This document shows positions 1-9,443 of a stretch of DNA of 49,662 nucleotides, one piece after another (positions within the stretch are counted from its first letter, which is position 1; each line of letters opens with the position of its first letter). Source of the stretch: a bacterium (lineage in GTDB: Bacteria; Armatimonadota; UBA5829); contig JAJFTD010000106.1 in the NCBI GenBank assembly GCA_021373255.1, forward strand, positions 1 through 49,662, given 5' to 3'. The notes under the pieces are model-generated. The model searched no databases. It saw nothing but the letters and a program-made list of their open reading frames with translations, and was not told where the DNA came from. The position numbers and the translations under genes are program-made.

Positions 1-576
1 TCCATCCGCGCCTATCTCATCGGAGTAGTTCTGCGTGACAGGGGCGCCACCGATCATAACATACGCCTTGTCCCGAACACCCTCAGCCTTCAGAGCTTCG
101 ACAGTGTCCTTCATAGCAGGCATTGTGGTAGTAAGCAAGGCGGACAGAGCGACTACGTTCGCGCCATCCTTAACGGCCTGAACAAAGACTTCGGGCTTCA
201 CGTCGACGCCCAAGTCCATGATTTCAAAGCCAGCGCCCTCAAGCATCATAGCAACGAGGTTCTTGCCGATGTCGTGCAGGTCGCCGCGGACTGTGCCGAT
301 AGCAACCTTGCCCTTAGCCTCAACGCCGCTGGCGGCGAGCCTGGGCTTGAGCACTTCCATCGCGGTCTTCATCGCACGAGCAGCAATGAGGACTTCAGGA
401 ACATAAAATTCATTATTCTTAAATTTTGAGCCGACCACGTTCATGCCGGCCACGAGACCGTTGTTCAGAACATCGCTAGGGGAAACGCCCTCTGCGAGTG
501 CCTGGTCGGTCAGTTGCTTTGCATCAGGCGCTTTACCATTAATAATCGCCTGCGCTAGAGCTTCCATATCTGCCAC
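1..576 (-). CDS. Corrinoid (B12-binding) methyltransferase protein, 3' end cut by window
   Basis: This is the cobalamin-carrying subunit of a corrinoid-dependent methyltransferase system of the MtmC/MtbC/MttC type. It shuttles a methyl group between a substrate methyltransferase and an acceptor enzyme in the cytoplasm. The 192 codons seen hold an N-terminal helical cap domain (about residues 1-85) and a Rossmann B12 domain (from about 88). The B12 domain carries DLHDIGKN at 99-106, whose His101 would be the lower cobalt ligand, then a Ser/Thr-rich SALLTTTM loop and a GG motif near 176. Family members run about 210-215 residues, so roughly 20 are missing at the window edge. The GTG start at 576 has AGGAGG seven bases upstream; an ATG three codons later is the alternative. 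A corrinoid activator gene lies upstream at 1760-3628. No substrate methyltransferase is visible, so the substrate is unknown. Confidence 0.9.
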   Translation of the reverse strand, partial: MADMEALAQAIINGKAPDAKQLTDQALAEGVSPSDVLNNGLVAGMNVVGSKFKNNEFYVPEVLIAARAMKTAMEVLKPRLAASGVEAKGKVAIGTVRGDLHDIGKNLVAMMLEGAGFEIMDLGVDVKPEVFVQAVKDGANVVALSALLTTTMPAMKDTVEALKAEGVRDKAYVMIGGAPVTQNYSDEIGADG

Positions 577-672
577 TTTAGCTCCTCCTAATGTTTACCT
601 TGTGCGCAATGCCGAAGCCGTCGCCAACGCCGTTCGACATTACGGATGTGCTAGTACAGCTACATCCCTACC

Positions 673-701
673 AGTATATACATTCATTGGCAGGCATGCA
701 A
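673..701 (-). promoter_or_regulatory. Candidate sigma70 promoter for the corrinoid protein
   Basis: On the minus strand TTGCAT (696-701) is followed after 17 bases by TATACT (673-678). The leader to the GTG start would be about 90 nt. The -10 matches the consensus at 5 of 6 positions but the -35 is weak. The rest of 577-797 shows no riboswitch or gene; I looked for a cobalamin riboswitch and saw none. Confidence 0.4.
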
Positions 702-797
702 TAACTAACTTACGTATTTTGCCATACAAATAAACAAAATCTATCTGGCAGCTTGAGATGGCGCAGTTTGTGGTAGGTGGTGGCGTCCCGATGCAGG

Positions 798-1640
798 TTA
801 TGGCACCATATCCTCCGCATTGCGGGGGATTACCAGACGTTGATAGCTGCCACTGTTGTTGTCTAAGTCAGATATACCTATCAGGGTGACGAAATCTCCC
901 ACATTATATGAATGTGCGAGGGCGCGTTCGGGGATTCGAATCGGTGTGCCGGAGCCGTCGTCGATGGTGAGGAATCCGGCGTCACCTGGAATGACCTTGC
1001 TCCAGGTTCGCACCAATAAGCCGATATTATTCAACCCGACCCCGCTATCAGGACCGATCTGACCGAGCGGTGAAATACCGAAGTCCGCTCCGCCAATAGA
1101 CTTACCCGGCATGCCGAGTGGATTCGGAGGGGTGGTCGAACTTGTTATGAAGACCACTGGGCCGGTAAAGCAGCGCACGCCATTTGGGGCTGTGCCAAGT
1201 GTACCGATTACATTTACGATACTGCCTCGCGCCAGTCCATCAAGCACTCCAGCCGGTGCGAGAACCATAATCCCATTTGCACGGTTTGGATCTTGAATCC
1301 AGAATCGGTTTCCAAAATCTTCTGAAGATGTGCTTGCAATCTGACCGGCGATGCTGACAAATGTGCCGTCCGCCATACACTTCGCGGCTTTGATGCTGCT
1401 GACTGGGATTGGGTTCGGTACATCTCCGCTCCAAAATCCGATCCAGTGGAAGAGGTTTACACTCTTCGATGTTCCGGCAGCAGCCTGGCCTACAGAACCG
1501 TTCACCTTATATGCAGCACCGGACATAACGCCGCCGCTTGAGTTGATAGAAGACCATGTGACATTGTAGCTCTGAGCCCACGCGCTACACTGCAGGCATG
1601 CTAACATTGCGATTATCTGAAATAGCCGGAATCTCGTCAT
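798..1640 (-). CDS. Secreted protein with two OB-like beta domains
   Basis: This is an exported protein of unknown function, 280 residues from the preferred ATG at 1640. A GTG at 1679 would add 13 residues before an otherwise good signal peptide. Residues 1-22 form the signal peptide (MTRFR, a hydrophobic run, then CSAWAQ). The next ~50 residues form a Gly-rich segment with a GSVGQ turn ending in GFWSG, a pattern I associate with secreted proteins of Armatimonadota-like genomes. Two similar beta-rich modules follow, each with a FxIxD turn (FWIQDPN, FLTIDDGSG) and a GxxVxxIG strand (GSIVNVIG, GDFVTLIG), as in bacterial extracellular OB-fold domains. The gene sits between the corrinoid protein and its activator on the same strand, with no evident functional link. 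The OB assignment is inference from pattern only. Confidence 0.6.
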   Translation of the reverse strand: MTRFRLFQIIAMLACLQCSAWAQSYNVTWSSINSSGGVMSGAAYKVNGSVGQAAAGTSKSVNLFHWIGFWSGDVPNPIPVSSIKAAKCMADGTFVSIAGQIASTSSEDFGNRFWIQDPNRANGIMVLAPAGVLDGLARGSIVNVIGTLGTAPNGVRCFTGPVVFITSSTTPPNPLGMPGKSIGGADFGISPLGQIGPDSGVGLNNIGLLVRTWSKVIPGDAGFLTIDDGSGTPIRIPERALAHSYNVGDFVTLIGISDLDNNSGSYQRLVIPRNAEDMVP

Positions 1641-1759
1641 CACACTCGCCTGTCTTGCAATAATGTAGCATGCTACCACATAAATGCAACATCAAAAATC
1701 AGTAAATATACTATTATTGCTGTGTGATTCTTTTATGGCAGTTGGTGCGATTCTGGGTA

Positions 1760-3628
1760 TTATTCCCCAACCAACTCCATCGCAGACGGGAACATCATCC
1801 GTTCCATCAACTCCATCTGGTAATCAGGCAACACGGCAAGTTCCAGATGCCGGGCTTTGTGGGCTATTTGGCGGGCCAGAGCCGTTTCCTGTTCGCACAA
1901 CAGCGCGAGCCTTGCACCTGCGCCTGCGGCGTTGCCTATGGAAACCACTTTTTCCCTATCGATTGGTGGAATCAGGCCAATGCGGATTGCGCTTTCAACC
2001 CTGATGTAGTTGCCGAATGCACCGGCGAGCAGGATCTGTGAAAGCTGGTCGTCACTGGTCCCTGCGGTCTTGATCAGAGTCTGGATGGCAGCATGGATAG
2101 AACCCTTGGCCAGTTGTAGGTGCCTGATGTCGCCTGCGGTAAGTGTAATAGCCTTGCCCGAGCCGGACTCCTGTTTGGTGGCAAGCACAAACTCCACCCC
2201 TCGCTCCGTCTCGATGATCCGCTGGCTTACCGCTTCGGGCAGAAAACCGGCATCAACGGGTGAAAGCATCCTGCCGGTGTCATCGACTATTCCCGCGTCC
2301 AGCATCTGCGCCACTGCATCAACTAGACCCGATCCACATATCCCGATGGGTTTTCGGTTGTTCACTGTGCTTATGCGAACGGTCTCCCCTATCACAACGC
2401 TGTCGATTGCTCCCGGAGCGCCGCGCATTCCGCAGCTTATTCCGGCACCCTCAAATGCAGGACCGGCTGCTGCCGAGCAAACATAGGTCTTGCCACCGTG
2501 GAGCAGCGCCATTTCGCCGTTGGTACCGATATCGACGGCAAGCCGGGTGGTGCCGTCATCCTCACACATGCTTGAGAGCATAACACCCACTGTGTCCGCA
2601 CCCACGAAACCCGCGATGTTGGGTAGTACGACAACTTTTGCTTCTGAGCAGAACTCCAAACCAAGTTCGTGCGCGGGTAGTGTGATATCGCTGCAGACGC
2701 TGGGCACATAGGGCGACTGACCGAGGCTGGAAACATCAATACCCAGGAGAAGATGACTCATGCAAGTGTTGCCGACAACGGTGGCCTTGTATATGTTTCC
2801 GAGGAATATCTTCGCCGACGCCGCGAGGTCAGAAGCTATGCGGTTCATTGCGTCGACAGCGGCCGACTGCAGCATCTGCGCGCCGCCCTCCTGGGTAGTG
2901 GCAAAGCTAATGCGTGCAACGAGGTCGTCGCCGTAGACCACCTGCGGGTTCATCACAGCCGACACAGCCATCTCATCGCCGGTCTTCAGGTTCATAAGAT
3001 AACCGACGATAGTGGTGCTGCCGAGGTCATAGGCGATGCCGTAGCACTGCTCGGTGGTGTCGCCGCACTCGACTGCGATCAATTCGTCACCATACATCAC
3101 GGCTGTGACCTTGTAATCGCCCGATCTCATGCGGGACGATAGCCCGCGAATGACATTGAGGTTAGGTTTGAGCTGGATGTCCTGCGCCTCAAGATACACC
3201 GCAAGCCGCTCGAACTCGGCTCTCTCGTCCTCAAGCGTAGGCGCGGCAAGTTCGCAGTAGGCCTTGGTTACACTCGACATCAACGCGCACTCACGCAGCA
3301 CGCCCTGACTTAAAATCTTCTGCACCATCGACCGGCTGGACTCGGGAATGGTAACGCTTATCTCGCCAACGACTTTGGTGCGGCATGCGAGCCTGATCCC
3401 CGAGGCGAGTTCTTCTTCAGTCAAAGCACGCCGTTCAGCGACATCGGGCTCACCGACTACGCCCGACACGATCACCTTGCACTTGCCACACGTGCCCATG
3501 CCGCCGCACGGCGCTTCGACAGCGCGCCCGGCCGCCGAGGCAGCCTTAGATAGCAACGTGCCCGCCGGAACGAACACATCCATTCCGTCGGGCTCAAAAA
3601 TAACCTTGATAAGTTTGTTCTTGCTCAT
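1760..3628 (-). CDS. ASKHA-domain corrinoid activation protein with N-terminal 2Fe-2S ferredoxin (RACo-like, COG3894)
   Basis: The likely role is ATP-dependent reductive reactivation of a corrinoid protein whose cobalt has oxidised to Co(II). The ferredoxin domain would feed the electron and the ASKHA domain would hydrolyse ATP. From the ATG at 3628 the protein has 622 residues. Cys41, Cys47 and Cys50 (APCGGMGTCGKC), with a later Cys in GIRLACRTKV, form a plant-type 2Fe-2S site. The DUF4445/ASKHA part shows phosphate-binding turns YDLGSTT and VDIGTNGE and a CGSGLVDAV motif. A TTG at 3640 would overlap the TPR gene; the ATG four bases after that gene's stop is preferred, with AGGA overlapping the stop. 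The corrinoid protein about 1.2 kb downstream is the obvious partner. Family assignment is firm; the exact partner is inferred. Confidence 0.88.
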   Translation of the reverse strand: MSKNKLIKVIFEPDGMDVFVPAGTLLSKAASAAGRAVEAPCGGMGTCGKCKVIVSGVVGEPDVAERRALTEEELASGIRLACRTKVVGEISVTIPESSRSMVQKILSQGVLRECALMSSVTKAYCELAAPTLEDERAEFERLAVYLEAQDIQLKPNLNVIRGLSSRMRSGDYKVTAVMYGDELIAVECGDTTEQCYGIAYDLGSTTIVGYLMNLKTGDEMAVSAVMNPQVVYGDDLVARISFATTQEGGAQMLQSAAVDAMNRIASDLAASAKIFLGNIYKATVVGNTCMSHLLLGIDVSSLGQSPYVPSVCSDITLPAHELGLEFCSEAKVVVLPNIAGFVGADTVGVMLSSMCEDDGTTRLAVDIGTNGEMALLHGGKTYVCSAAAGPAFEGAGISCGMRGAPGAIDSVVIGETVRISTVNNRKPIGICGSGLVDAVAQMLDAGIVDDTGRMLSPVDAGFLPEAVSQRIIETERGVEFVLATKQESGSGKAITLTAGDIRHLQLAKGSIHAAIQTLIKTAGTSDDQLSQILLAGAFGNYIRVESAIRIGLIPPIDREKVVSIGNAAGAGARLALLCEQETALARQIAHKARHLELAVLPDYQMELMERMMFPSAMELVGE

Positions 3629-3632
3629 TGTC

Positions 3633-3983
3633 CTATACAAAGTAAATAATATTGTTGCGGGCTATTTCGTTGGTGGGGTCCACCATCAGAACCGCCTCAA
3701 ACTCAGCCTTGGCTTCGTCGCACATTCCAAGCATGGAATATGTGAGTGCCAGATCGTTACGCGCACACAGGTTCTGCTCATCCAGGCGAACTGCTACCAT
3801 AAGCTCTTCTATGGCTTCATCAAACAATCCAATGAACCCGTAGACAAGCCCGAGCTGCCTGTGCGCCTCTGCACAGTCGATGTCGACTTCGAGGATAGCC
3901 TTGAATTCGCCCTGAGCCTCTTCATACAGACCATCATTCTTCAGGCCGATACCGCGATCAAGGCGTTCTTCTATCTGACCCAT
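3633..3983 (-). CDS. Small TPR-repeat protein
   Basis: This 116-residue protein is made almost entirely of about three tetratricopeptide repeats. Each shows the expected spacing of small residues and a final Pro-like turn, for example in AHRQLGLVYGFIGLFDEA, ARNDLALTYSMLGMCDEA and the closing VDPTNEIARNN. It has no signal peptide or membrane segment, so it is probably a cytoplasmic scaffold for protein contacts. The ATG at 3983 has GAGG five bases upstream. It lies 82 bp after fmt and four bases before the corrinoid activator, so it is probably co-transcribed with both. No specific partner can be named. Confidence 0.75.
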   Translation of the reverse strand: MGQIEERLDRGIGLKNDGLYEEAQGEFKAILEVDIDCAEAHRQLGLVYGFIGLFDEAIEELMVAVRLDEQNLCARNDLALTYSMLGMCDEAKAEFEAVLMVDPTNEIARNNIIYFV

Positions 3984-4065
3984 CGTTTCCTCACGACCAC
4001 GCTCGGTTGCAGTATAACAGCTAATTCACGGCAAATCAAGAATGTATAGTCAAGAATAATGCGAA

Positions 4066-5022
4066 TTAATCAGCCATTTTGAACCATACCTCGAACATGT
4101 CACCAGGTCGGAGCTTGGCGCCTCGGGTGAAGTCGGCTGCGGACATCCTCTGGCGAGACTCAGCTTGAACATCTATTAATCTTACTGAACCATTGCCCGC
4201 TGCGATCACCACCGCATCCTTATCTGCCTTAACAACTGATCCCGGCTCACCCTGTGCGCCATCGGATTCCTCAATAGCCGCGTTCCATACTTTAATCATA
4301 GCACTGTGCAATTTGGTGAACGCGCCGGGCTTGGGAGTGCATCCGCGAATCAGGTTTACAATCTCAGCAGCGCCTCGACGCCAGTCGATCACACCGGCAT
4401 CCCGCCGCAGCGACCGGGCCATTGTTGCAAGTTCATCATCCTGCGGAATTGGGCTGATGAGACCTTCTTCAAGTCCATTCAGCGTTTCGATCAGCAAGTC
4501 ACCGCCGATGACCGCCAAACGCTGGGATAGCTCACCGGCGTTTTCATCAGGAGGGATATCAATGTTTTTTTGGAGAAGTATATCGCCGGTGTCCCAACCC
4601 TCAGCCATGAGCATTGTGGTAACACCGGTCTGGGTTTCGCCTTCTATGACTGCCTGCTGAATGGGAGCAGCACCTCGGTATTTGGGCAGGATAGAGCCGT
4701 GGACGTTCACCACGCCATGTTCGGGCCATTCGAGCAGTTCTGAGGAAATCTTCTGCCCATAAGCAACTACCACCATCGCACCTATGGGCCCGTAGCTCTT
4801 GATCTGAGCGACTGACTCCGGGGCGCTTATTTTCTCAGGTTGGAGCACAGGGATACCGTGCGCAAGTGCCACTTCTTTCACGGGAGTGATCTGCATACCC
4901 CTGCCGCGTCCTCGGGGCTTGTCCGGCTGGGTAATCACGGCCAGCACGTCATGCGCGGAGGCAATCAACCTCTCCAGCGATGCCACAGCAAACGGGCTAG
5001 TCCCGGCAAATATGACATTCAA
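4066..5022 (-). CDS. fmt: Methionyl-tRNA formyltransferase
   Basis: The enzyme transfers a formyl group from 10-formyl-tetrahydrofolate to Met-tRNAfMet for translation initiation. The 318 residues match the normal family length. The N-terminal Rossmann-like catalytic domain has IFAGTSPFA at the start, a basic PRGRGR loop, the catalytic region NVHGSILPKYRGAAPIQ (Asn/His pair) and the downstream Asp in EGWDTGDIL. A C-terminal OB-fold domain includes the KVWNAAIEE strand. The TTG start at 5022 has GGGGAG eight bases upstream and lies two bases after the def stop codon, the usual def-fmt pairing. A TPR gene follows 82 bp downstream. Confidence 0.96.
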   Translation of the reverse strand: MNVIFAGTSPFAVASLERLIASAHDVLAVITQPDKPRGRGRGMQITPVKEVALAHGIPVLQPEKISAPESVAQIKSYGPIGAMVVVAYGQKISSELLEWPEHGVVNVHGSILPKYRGAAPIQQAVIEGETQTGVTTMLMAEGWDTGDILLQKNIDIPPDENAGELSQRLAVIGGDLLIETLNGLEEGLISPIPQDDELATMARSLRRDAGVIDWRRGAAEIVNLIRGCTPKPGAFTKLHSAMIKVWNAAIEESDGAQGEPGSVVKADKDAVVIAAGNGSVRLIDVQAESRQRMSAADFTRGAKLRPGDMFEVWFKMAD

Positions 5023-5024
5023 TG

Positions 5025-5519
5025 CTAGCTCTCCCCTTCTTCTTCACCCTCTTCACTAATAGGGACCATTTCAAGAGTATCAGGGTCGGCGCGGTCGATG
5101 AACACGGTGCCGTCGAGGTGGTCCATCTCGTGTTGGAAACACCTGGCGAGCAGACCGGTGGCCTTGACCTTCACCTTCTTGCCTTCCTCATTGATGCCTA
5201 TTACGACAACGCGGGTGGCACGCGGCACTTCGCCCTGCAGTCCAGGGATGCTCAGGCACCCCTCGAACCCCCACTCTTCCCCACTGGAACTAAGCATCAC
5301 CGGGTTTACCAACGCGTGATGACCTTCGCCAACATCATAAACGAACACGCGCTTGGACACGCCCACCTGCGGCCCAGCCAGGCCTACACCGTGAGACTCA
5401 GCTAGAGTCACGTACATTTCTTCGATAAGGTCCTTGATCTCGTTGTTGAACTCCTCGACCTCTTCGGACCTTTTTCGCAGAATCTCGTTGCCGTAAGTTA
5501 CAATCTTGCCTGCTTCCAT
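5025..5519 (-). CDS. def: Peptide deformylase
   Basis: This metal-dependent hydrolase removes the N-formyl group from nascent proteins. All three signature motifs are present: GVGLAGPQVG, EGCLS (Cys metal ligand) and QHEMDHLDG (two His ligands and the catalytic Glu). From the ATG at 5519 it has 164 residues, a usual length, starting MEAGKIVTYGNEILRKR as in relatives. A TTG at 5549 would add ten residues but places the GGGGGAG site inside the gene. That site is 12 bases from the ATG, a long but usable spacing. The C-terminus is very acidic (SEEGEEEGES). It is followed after two bases by fmt and preceded by a repeat-rich gap of about 360 bp. Confidence 0.95.
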   Translation of the reverse strand: MEAGKIVTYGNEILRKRSEEVEEFNNEIKDLIEEMYVTLAESHGVGLAGPQVGVSKRVFVYDVGEGHHALVNPVMLSSSGEEWGFEGCLSIPGLQGEVPRATRVVVIGINEEGKKVKVKATGLLARCFQHEMDHLDGTVFIDRADPDTLEMVPISEEGEEEGES

Positions 5520-5561
5520 ATCTATATCATGCTCCCCCGAAGGTATCAATCATTAATCATG

Positions 5562-5862
5562 AAGGGCGTTGTGCGTTTTTGCGTTAATGCGTTGCGCGTT
5601 GGCTGGTCTCGTTCACGTTGTGCGCCCGGCGGTTTCGGGAAGAGGGCTTCCCGAAACAACCAAGGGCGTTGTGCGTTTTGCGTTAATGCGTTATGCGTTG
5701 TCTGACTCCGTTCACGTTGTACGTCCAGCGGCTTCGGCTTTCGCAGTTCTTGCAGAACCACTGTCGCCCAAGGGGCAGCTTCGCAGTCCGAAGCAACTTG
5801 CGTTATCTCTTCGCCCCTTTTCGTTCTTTCGCCCTTTCGCGCTGTCGCGATTAAATTCTCTT
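5562..5862. repeat. Composite repeat region between priA and def
   Basis: Two related units, about 100 bp apart (starting near 5562 and 5662), each begin AAGGGCGTTGTGCGTTTT and contain TGCGTTAATGCGTT and a GTTCACGTTGT segment. Unit 1 ends in a perfect 11-bp hairpin (GTTTCGGGAAG 5632-5642, CTTCCCGAAAC 5647-5657). Unit 2 ends in a GC-rich block whose last 24 bases (5774-5797, ending GTCCGAAGCAAC) recur at 17066-17089 and 19356-19379. A third element at about 5810-5862 (complement includes TTTAATCGCGACAGCGCGAA) recurs at 22840-22880 and 22963-22982. No gene is supported in this gap. Confidence 0.8.
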
Positions 5863-5876
5863 CCCACTAAATTGTA

Positions 5877-8294
5877 TTATAGCATTGAGACTGGATCGAC
5901 ATCCACTGTCAGGCTCCTTCGGAGCGTGGGGTTGTGGTCGAAACATGCGCCTAAGAGGCTTAGCATCTTCTCCCGGTCTGATGACCTCAAGACTACGTGC
6001 CACCTAAATTCCCCTCGCAGCTTCGCGAGCACCGCAGGAAACGGTCCTTTTATCTCTACTCCCATTCGGTCTACCATTCTTGCTAATTTCAGGCCGGTGA
6101 CCAGAGTATCTAATCGTTCTTTGGCCTGGCGCTCGTCGGCGTCGCGCGAAACAATGTTCACAAGTGAGCCGAATGGTGGATAATTCAACTCGCGGCGCAT
6201 TTCGAGTTCGGTGTTATAAAATCCGACATAGTCGTGGTTTACCGCATACTTGATGGCGTATTGCTCTGGGTCAAACGTTTGTATCACGACTTCACCCGGC
6301 CGTGTTCCCCTGCCCGACCGGCCTGCGACTTGGGACGCAAGTTGATATGTGCGCTCGGCAGCCCGGAAGTCCGGCAGGTTGATTGATGTGTCCGCGCTGA
6401 TGATGCCTACAAGGGTTACATTTGGGAAGTCCAATCCCTTGGCTATCATCTGAGTGCCGACTAATATGTCAGCCTCGCCTGCTCGAAACGTAGCGAGTAT
6501 AGAACCGTGTGAACCTTTGCGAGCGGTAGTGTCACGGTCCATCCTGAGAACACGCGCGGTCGGAAATGCCTTGCGCACTTCCTCCTCCACACGCTCAGTG
6601 CCGATGCCGAACTTACCGATCTTAATGCTATGGCATTTGGGACACGCAGTTGGGGCAGCGACCTCATAATCGCAATGATGGCAGGCCATTTTACGCTCAG
6701 ACGCATAAAACTTCAGCGAAACCGCGCAGTTGGGACAGCGCATGACAAACCCACAATCGCGGCAAAGCAAAAAGGTGGAATACGCCCGGCGGTTTTGAAA
6801 TAATATCACCTGCTCACCGCGAGCGAGCCTGTCCTGTATGCCTTGCTTCAAAATGCCACTAAAAATAGTAGGCGCACCCTTGGTATATTCCTCACGAAGA
6901 TCGGCCACAAAGACCTGCGGCATTGGGCGGTTTTCTATACGTTTGAGCATAGATATGAGATTATAACCACCGGCCTTGGCGCGTGAAAAACTTTCGATGC
7001 TGGGGGTGGCGCTGCCTAACACCAATACAGCCCCAGCAGCCTTGGCGCGTTGAATAGCAACATCGCGGCCATTATAGCGTGGCGGGGTGTCCTGCTTGTA
7101 ACTGCCTTCGTGCTCCTCGTCGACAATCACTAAGCCGAGGTCAGTGACCGGAGCAAACACAGCGGACCTCGCACCAAGCACCACTCGCGCCTCACCCTCT
7201 TGAATTCGCACCCATTCATCAAACCGTTCCCCAGCCGACAACGCGCTGTGCAGCACCGCAACGTTCTCGCCGAAGCGGCTCTTAAAAATGTTCATCACCT
7301 GCGTGGTGAGGGCGATCTCGGGAAGAAGGACAAGGCTTGTCTTGCCGGACTCCAGCGCCAATTCGATGCATCGGAGATAAACCTCGGTCTTGCCACTGGC
7401 GGTAACGCCGAAGAGCATGTGCCCCGTATAGCCACCGGAGCGCATCGAACCCGTGATCTCATCCACAGCCTGCTGCTGCTCGTCGCTCAGGTCAACTCGT
7501 CCTTGCATTACCCTCGTGAATGCAGGCGCACGACGGGTGATTATATCAACTTTCTTCAGACACCGCTTCTTTTCAAGCCCTGTTATCACAGCCGCAGAGA
7601 CGCCGTGTTTTTGAGTGAGTTCGACTATGGAAACCTCGCGATCTAATCCACGCATCAGCTCGATGAGCTGCTCCTGCTTGTCTGTCAGCCTGACACCGCC
7701 GTAGCTTCCGCGCATAACGTGGTCGGAAAGCCTTACTCCTTTGAGCACGCGGGGTTTGCCGCTGGGGGCAATCAAATGCCACTCCCGACGTGCAACGCCC
7801 TTTACTTCGAGCTGGCGTAGAGCGCGCTGGATTGATGACTTATCAGGACCCGAGGTGAGGGAATCGGCTGTTGGCGGGGCATCGAAAGACTTGATCCTCT
7901 CATAAAGCCTGGTTTCGGCTGGAGTGAGATGTTGATCATGACTCTCCGTCAAAATGACTTTTGCCTGCACCTTGCAGTGCATCACTCCCGGCAGCATCCC
8001 CGCCAGCACGCGCGGCAGGGGGCAGAGGTATTGCATTGAAATCCAGCGGGCGAGGTCGATAGTTTCCTCAGTGATTTGCAGAGGGCTATCTATATCGGCG
8101 ATTATGGGGCGGGTAGACTCGATCTCTGAGACTTCTTCAAGGCTTATAACATAACCAATGGCCTGGCGGGTGCCCAGGGGGACCAGCACGCACGTGCCTG
8201 CAGTCACCCTGCCCATCAGGCCATCGGGTATTTCATAAGTCAGAGATTCTATCGGACTGGTCGCGCCAGTATCCACCAGAACCCTGGCATACAA
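5877..8294 (-). CDS. priA: Primosomal replication restart helicase PriA
   Basis: This 3'-5' DNA helicase recognises stalled forks and loads the replicative helicase. The 805 residues include the N-terminal DNA-binding domain (VLVDTGATSPIESLTYEIPD), a Walker A motif GVTASGKTEVYL near residue 300 and a DEEH box (VIVDEEHEGSYKQ). It also has the paired zinc-binding Cys clusters CRDCGFVMRCPNC and CHHCDY...ACPKC, helicase motif VGTQMIAKGLDFPNV and QVAGRSGRG. The start is a TTG at 8294 directly after the metK TAG stop, which suggests translational coupling. It lies in the coaBC-metK-priA run. The downstream gap of about 360 bp to def holds repeats but no clear terminator. Confidence 0.96.
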   Translation of the reverse strand: MYARVLVDTGATSPIESLTYEIPDGLMGRVTAGTCVLVPLGTRQAIGYVISLEEVSEIESTRPIIADIDSPLQITEETIDLARWISMQYLCPLPRVLAGMLPGVMHCKVQAKVILTESHDQHLTPAETRLYERIKSFDAPPTADSLTSGPDKSSIQRALRQLEVKGVARREWHLIAPSGKPRVLKGVRLSDHVMRGSYGGVRLTDKQEQLIELMRGLDREVSIVELTQKHGVSAAVITGLEKKRCLKKVDIITRRAPAFTRVMQGRVDLSDEQQQAVDEITGSMRSGGYTGHMLFGVTASGKTEVYLRCIELALESGKTSLVLLPEIALTTQVMNIFKSRFGENVAVLHSALSAGERFDEWVRIQEGEARVVLGARSAVFAPVTDLGLVIVDEEHEGSYKQDTPPRYNGRDVAIQRAKAAGAVLVLGSATPSIESFSRAKAGGYNLISMLKRIENRPMPQVFVADLREEYTKGAPTIFSGILKQGIQDRLARGEQVILFQNRRAYSTFLLCRDCGFVMRCPNCAVSLKFYASERKMACHHCDYEVAAPTACPKCHSIKIGKFGIGTERVEEEVRKAFPTARVLRMDRDTTARKGSHGSILATFRAGEADILVGTQMIAKGLDFPNVTLVGIISADTSINLPDFRAAERTYQLASQVAGRSGRGTRPGEVVIQTFDPEQYAIKYAVNHDYVGFYNTELEMRRELNYPPFGSLVNIVSRDADERQAKERLDTLVTGLKLARMVDRMGVEIKGPFPAVLAKLRGEFRWHVVLRSSDREKMLSLLGACFDHNPTLRRSLTVDVDPVSML

Positions 8295-9443
8295 CTATAT
8301 CCCAGCTTCCTTCCTGAGAATATCGGCCATGTCGACCTCTTCCCACGGCACGCTGAGGTCCGTGCGACCAAAGTGGCCGTAGGCAGCCGTCTGCTTGTAG
8401 ATCGGCCTGCGCAGGTCGAGCTTGTCGATAATCCCACGAGGGGTGAGGTCGAAGTATTTGCGAATCAATTCGGCAATCTTCTCCTCAGGAATGGCATTAG
8501 TCCGCCATGTGTCGACCATAACACCCATCGGCTCAGCCTTGCCGATAGCATATGCAACCTGCAGCTCGCACCTCTTCGCGAGGCCAGCCGCCACAACGTT
8601 CTTTGCCACGTAACGCATCATATAAGCTGCCGAGCGGTCGACTTTGGTCGGGTCTTTTCCTGAGAACGCGCCGCCGCCATGCTTAGCCATGCCGCCGTAG
8701 GTGTCAACAATGATCTTGCGACCGGTGAGACCGGTGTCAGCCTGCGGCCCACCTACGGAGAAAACGCCGGTCGGATTGACCAGATACTCGGTCTTCGCAT
8801 CCACCATGCCTTCTGGAAGAAGCGGCCGGATAACTCGCTCGATCATGTCGTCGCGGATGGTGCTCTGCGGAATGTTGGGCTGGTGCTGAGTGGAGAGAAC
8901 CACTTTATCAATGCGAACGGGCACACCGTTCTCATACTGCACCGTCACCTGCGTTTTGCCGTCCGGGCGGAGGTATGTAAGGTCGCCATCTTTGCGGACA
9001 GCGGCAAGCCTGCGCGCCAGCTTGTGGGCGAGCATAATCGGCATAGGCATAAGCTCGGGAGTTTCATCGCAAGCGAAGCCGAACATCATTCCCTGGTCGC
9101 CCGCGCCGCCGGTATCAACACCCACCGCGATATCGGGTGACTGGGCCTGTATTGCCGTAAGCACGCCGCAGGTCTGGTAGTCAAAACCATACTTCGCCCG
9201 TGAATAACCCACTTGCTCGATGGTCCTGCGGACGATGTCGGGAATCTCAACATACGCTCGAGTGGTGACCTCACCAGCCACTATAACCAGACCGGTAGAA
9301 AGAAGAGTCTCACAAGCTACTCTCCCTGTTGGGTCCTGCTCCAAAATGGAATCGAGCACGGCATCAGAAATCTGATCGGCCAGCTTATCCGGATGTCCTT
9401 CCGTAACCGATTCAGAGGTAAACATGTGCGCCTGAATACTCAA
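8295..9443 (-). CDS. metK: S-adenosylmethionine synthetase
   Basis: The enzyme makes S-adenosylmethionine from methionine and ATP. The 382 residues span the full three-domain fold. Motifs seen are [20 protein letters not shown] at the N-terminus, [10 protein letters not shown], and the phosphate-binding [19 protein letters not shown]. The TTG start at 9443 is supported by GGAGGAG five bases upstream, and its TTGA overlaps the coaBC stop codon by four bases. An ATG six codons later lacks its own site and would remove conserved residues. SAM supply may also serve the corrinoid methyl-transfer genes further along the strand, but that is speculation. No SAM riboswitch is expected or seen, since the gene lies inside an operon. 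Confidence 0.97.
   Translation of the reverse strand: MSIQAHMFTSESVTEGHPDKLADQISDAVLDSILEQDPTGRVACETLLSTGLVIVAGEVTTRAYVEIPDIVRRTIEQVGYSRAKYGFDYQTCGVLTAIQAQSPDIAVGVDTGGAGDQGMMFGFACDETPELMPMPIMLAHKLARRLAAVRKDGDLTYLRPDGKTQVTVQYENGVPVRIDKVVLSTQHQPNIPQSTIRDDMIERVIRPLLPEGMVDAKTEYLVNPTGVFSVGGPQADTGLTGRKIIVDTYGGMAKHGGGAFSGKDPTKVDRSAAYMMRYVAKNVVAAGLAKRCELQVAYAIGKAEPMGVMVDTWRTNAIPEEKIAELIRKYFDLTPRGIIDKLDLRRPIYKQTAAYGHFGRTDLSVPWEEVDMADILRKEAGI

Noticed and set aside
443-733. Plus-strand frame over the start of the corrinoid gene
   Set aside because: It is the complement of a well-supported gene with its ribosome site, and its protein resembles nothing.
577-797. Cobalamin riboswitch upstream of the corrinoid protein
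   Set aside because: No B12 box or related conserved core is visible on the minus strand.
3629-3640. TTG start of the corrinoid activator at 3640
   Set aside because: It would overlap the TPR stop and adds four residues before a clear ATG.
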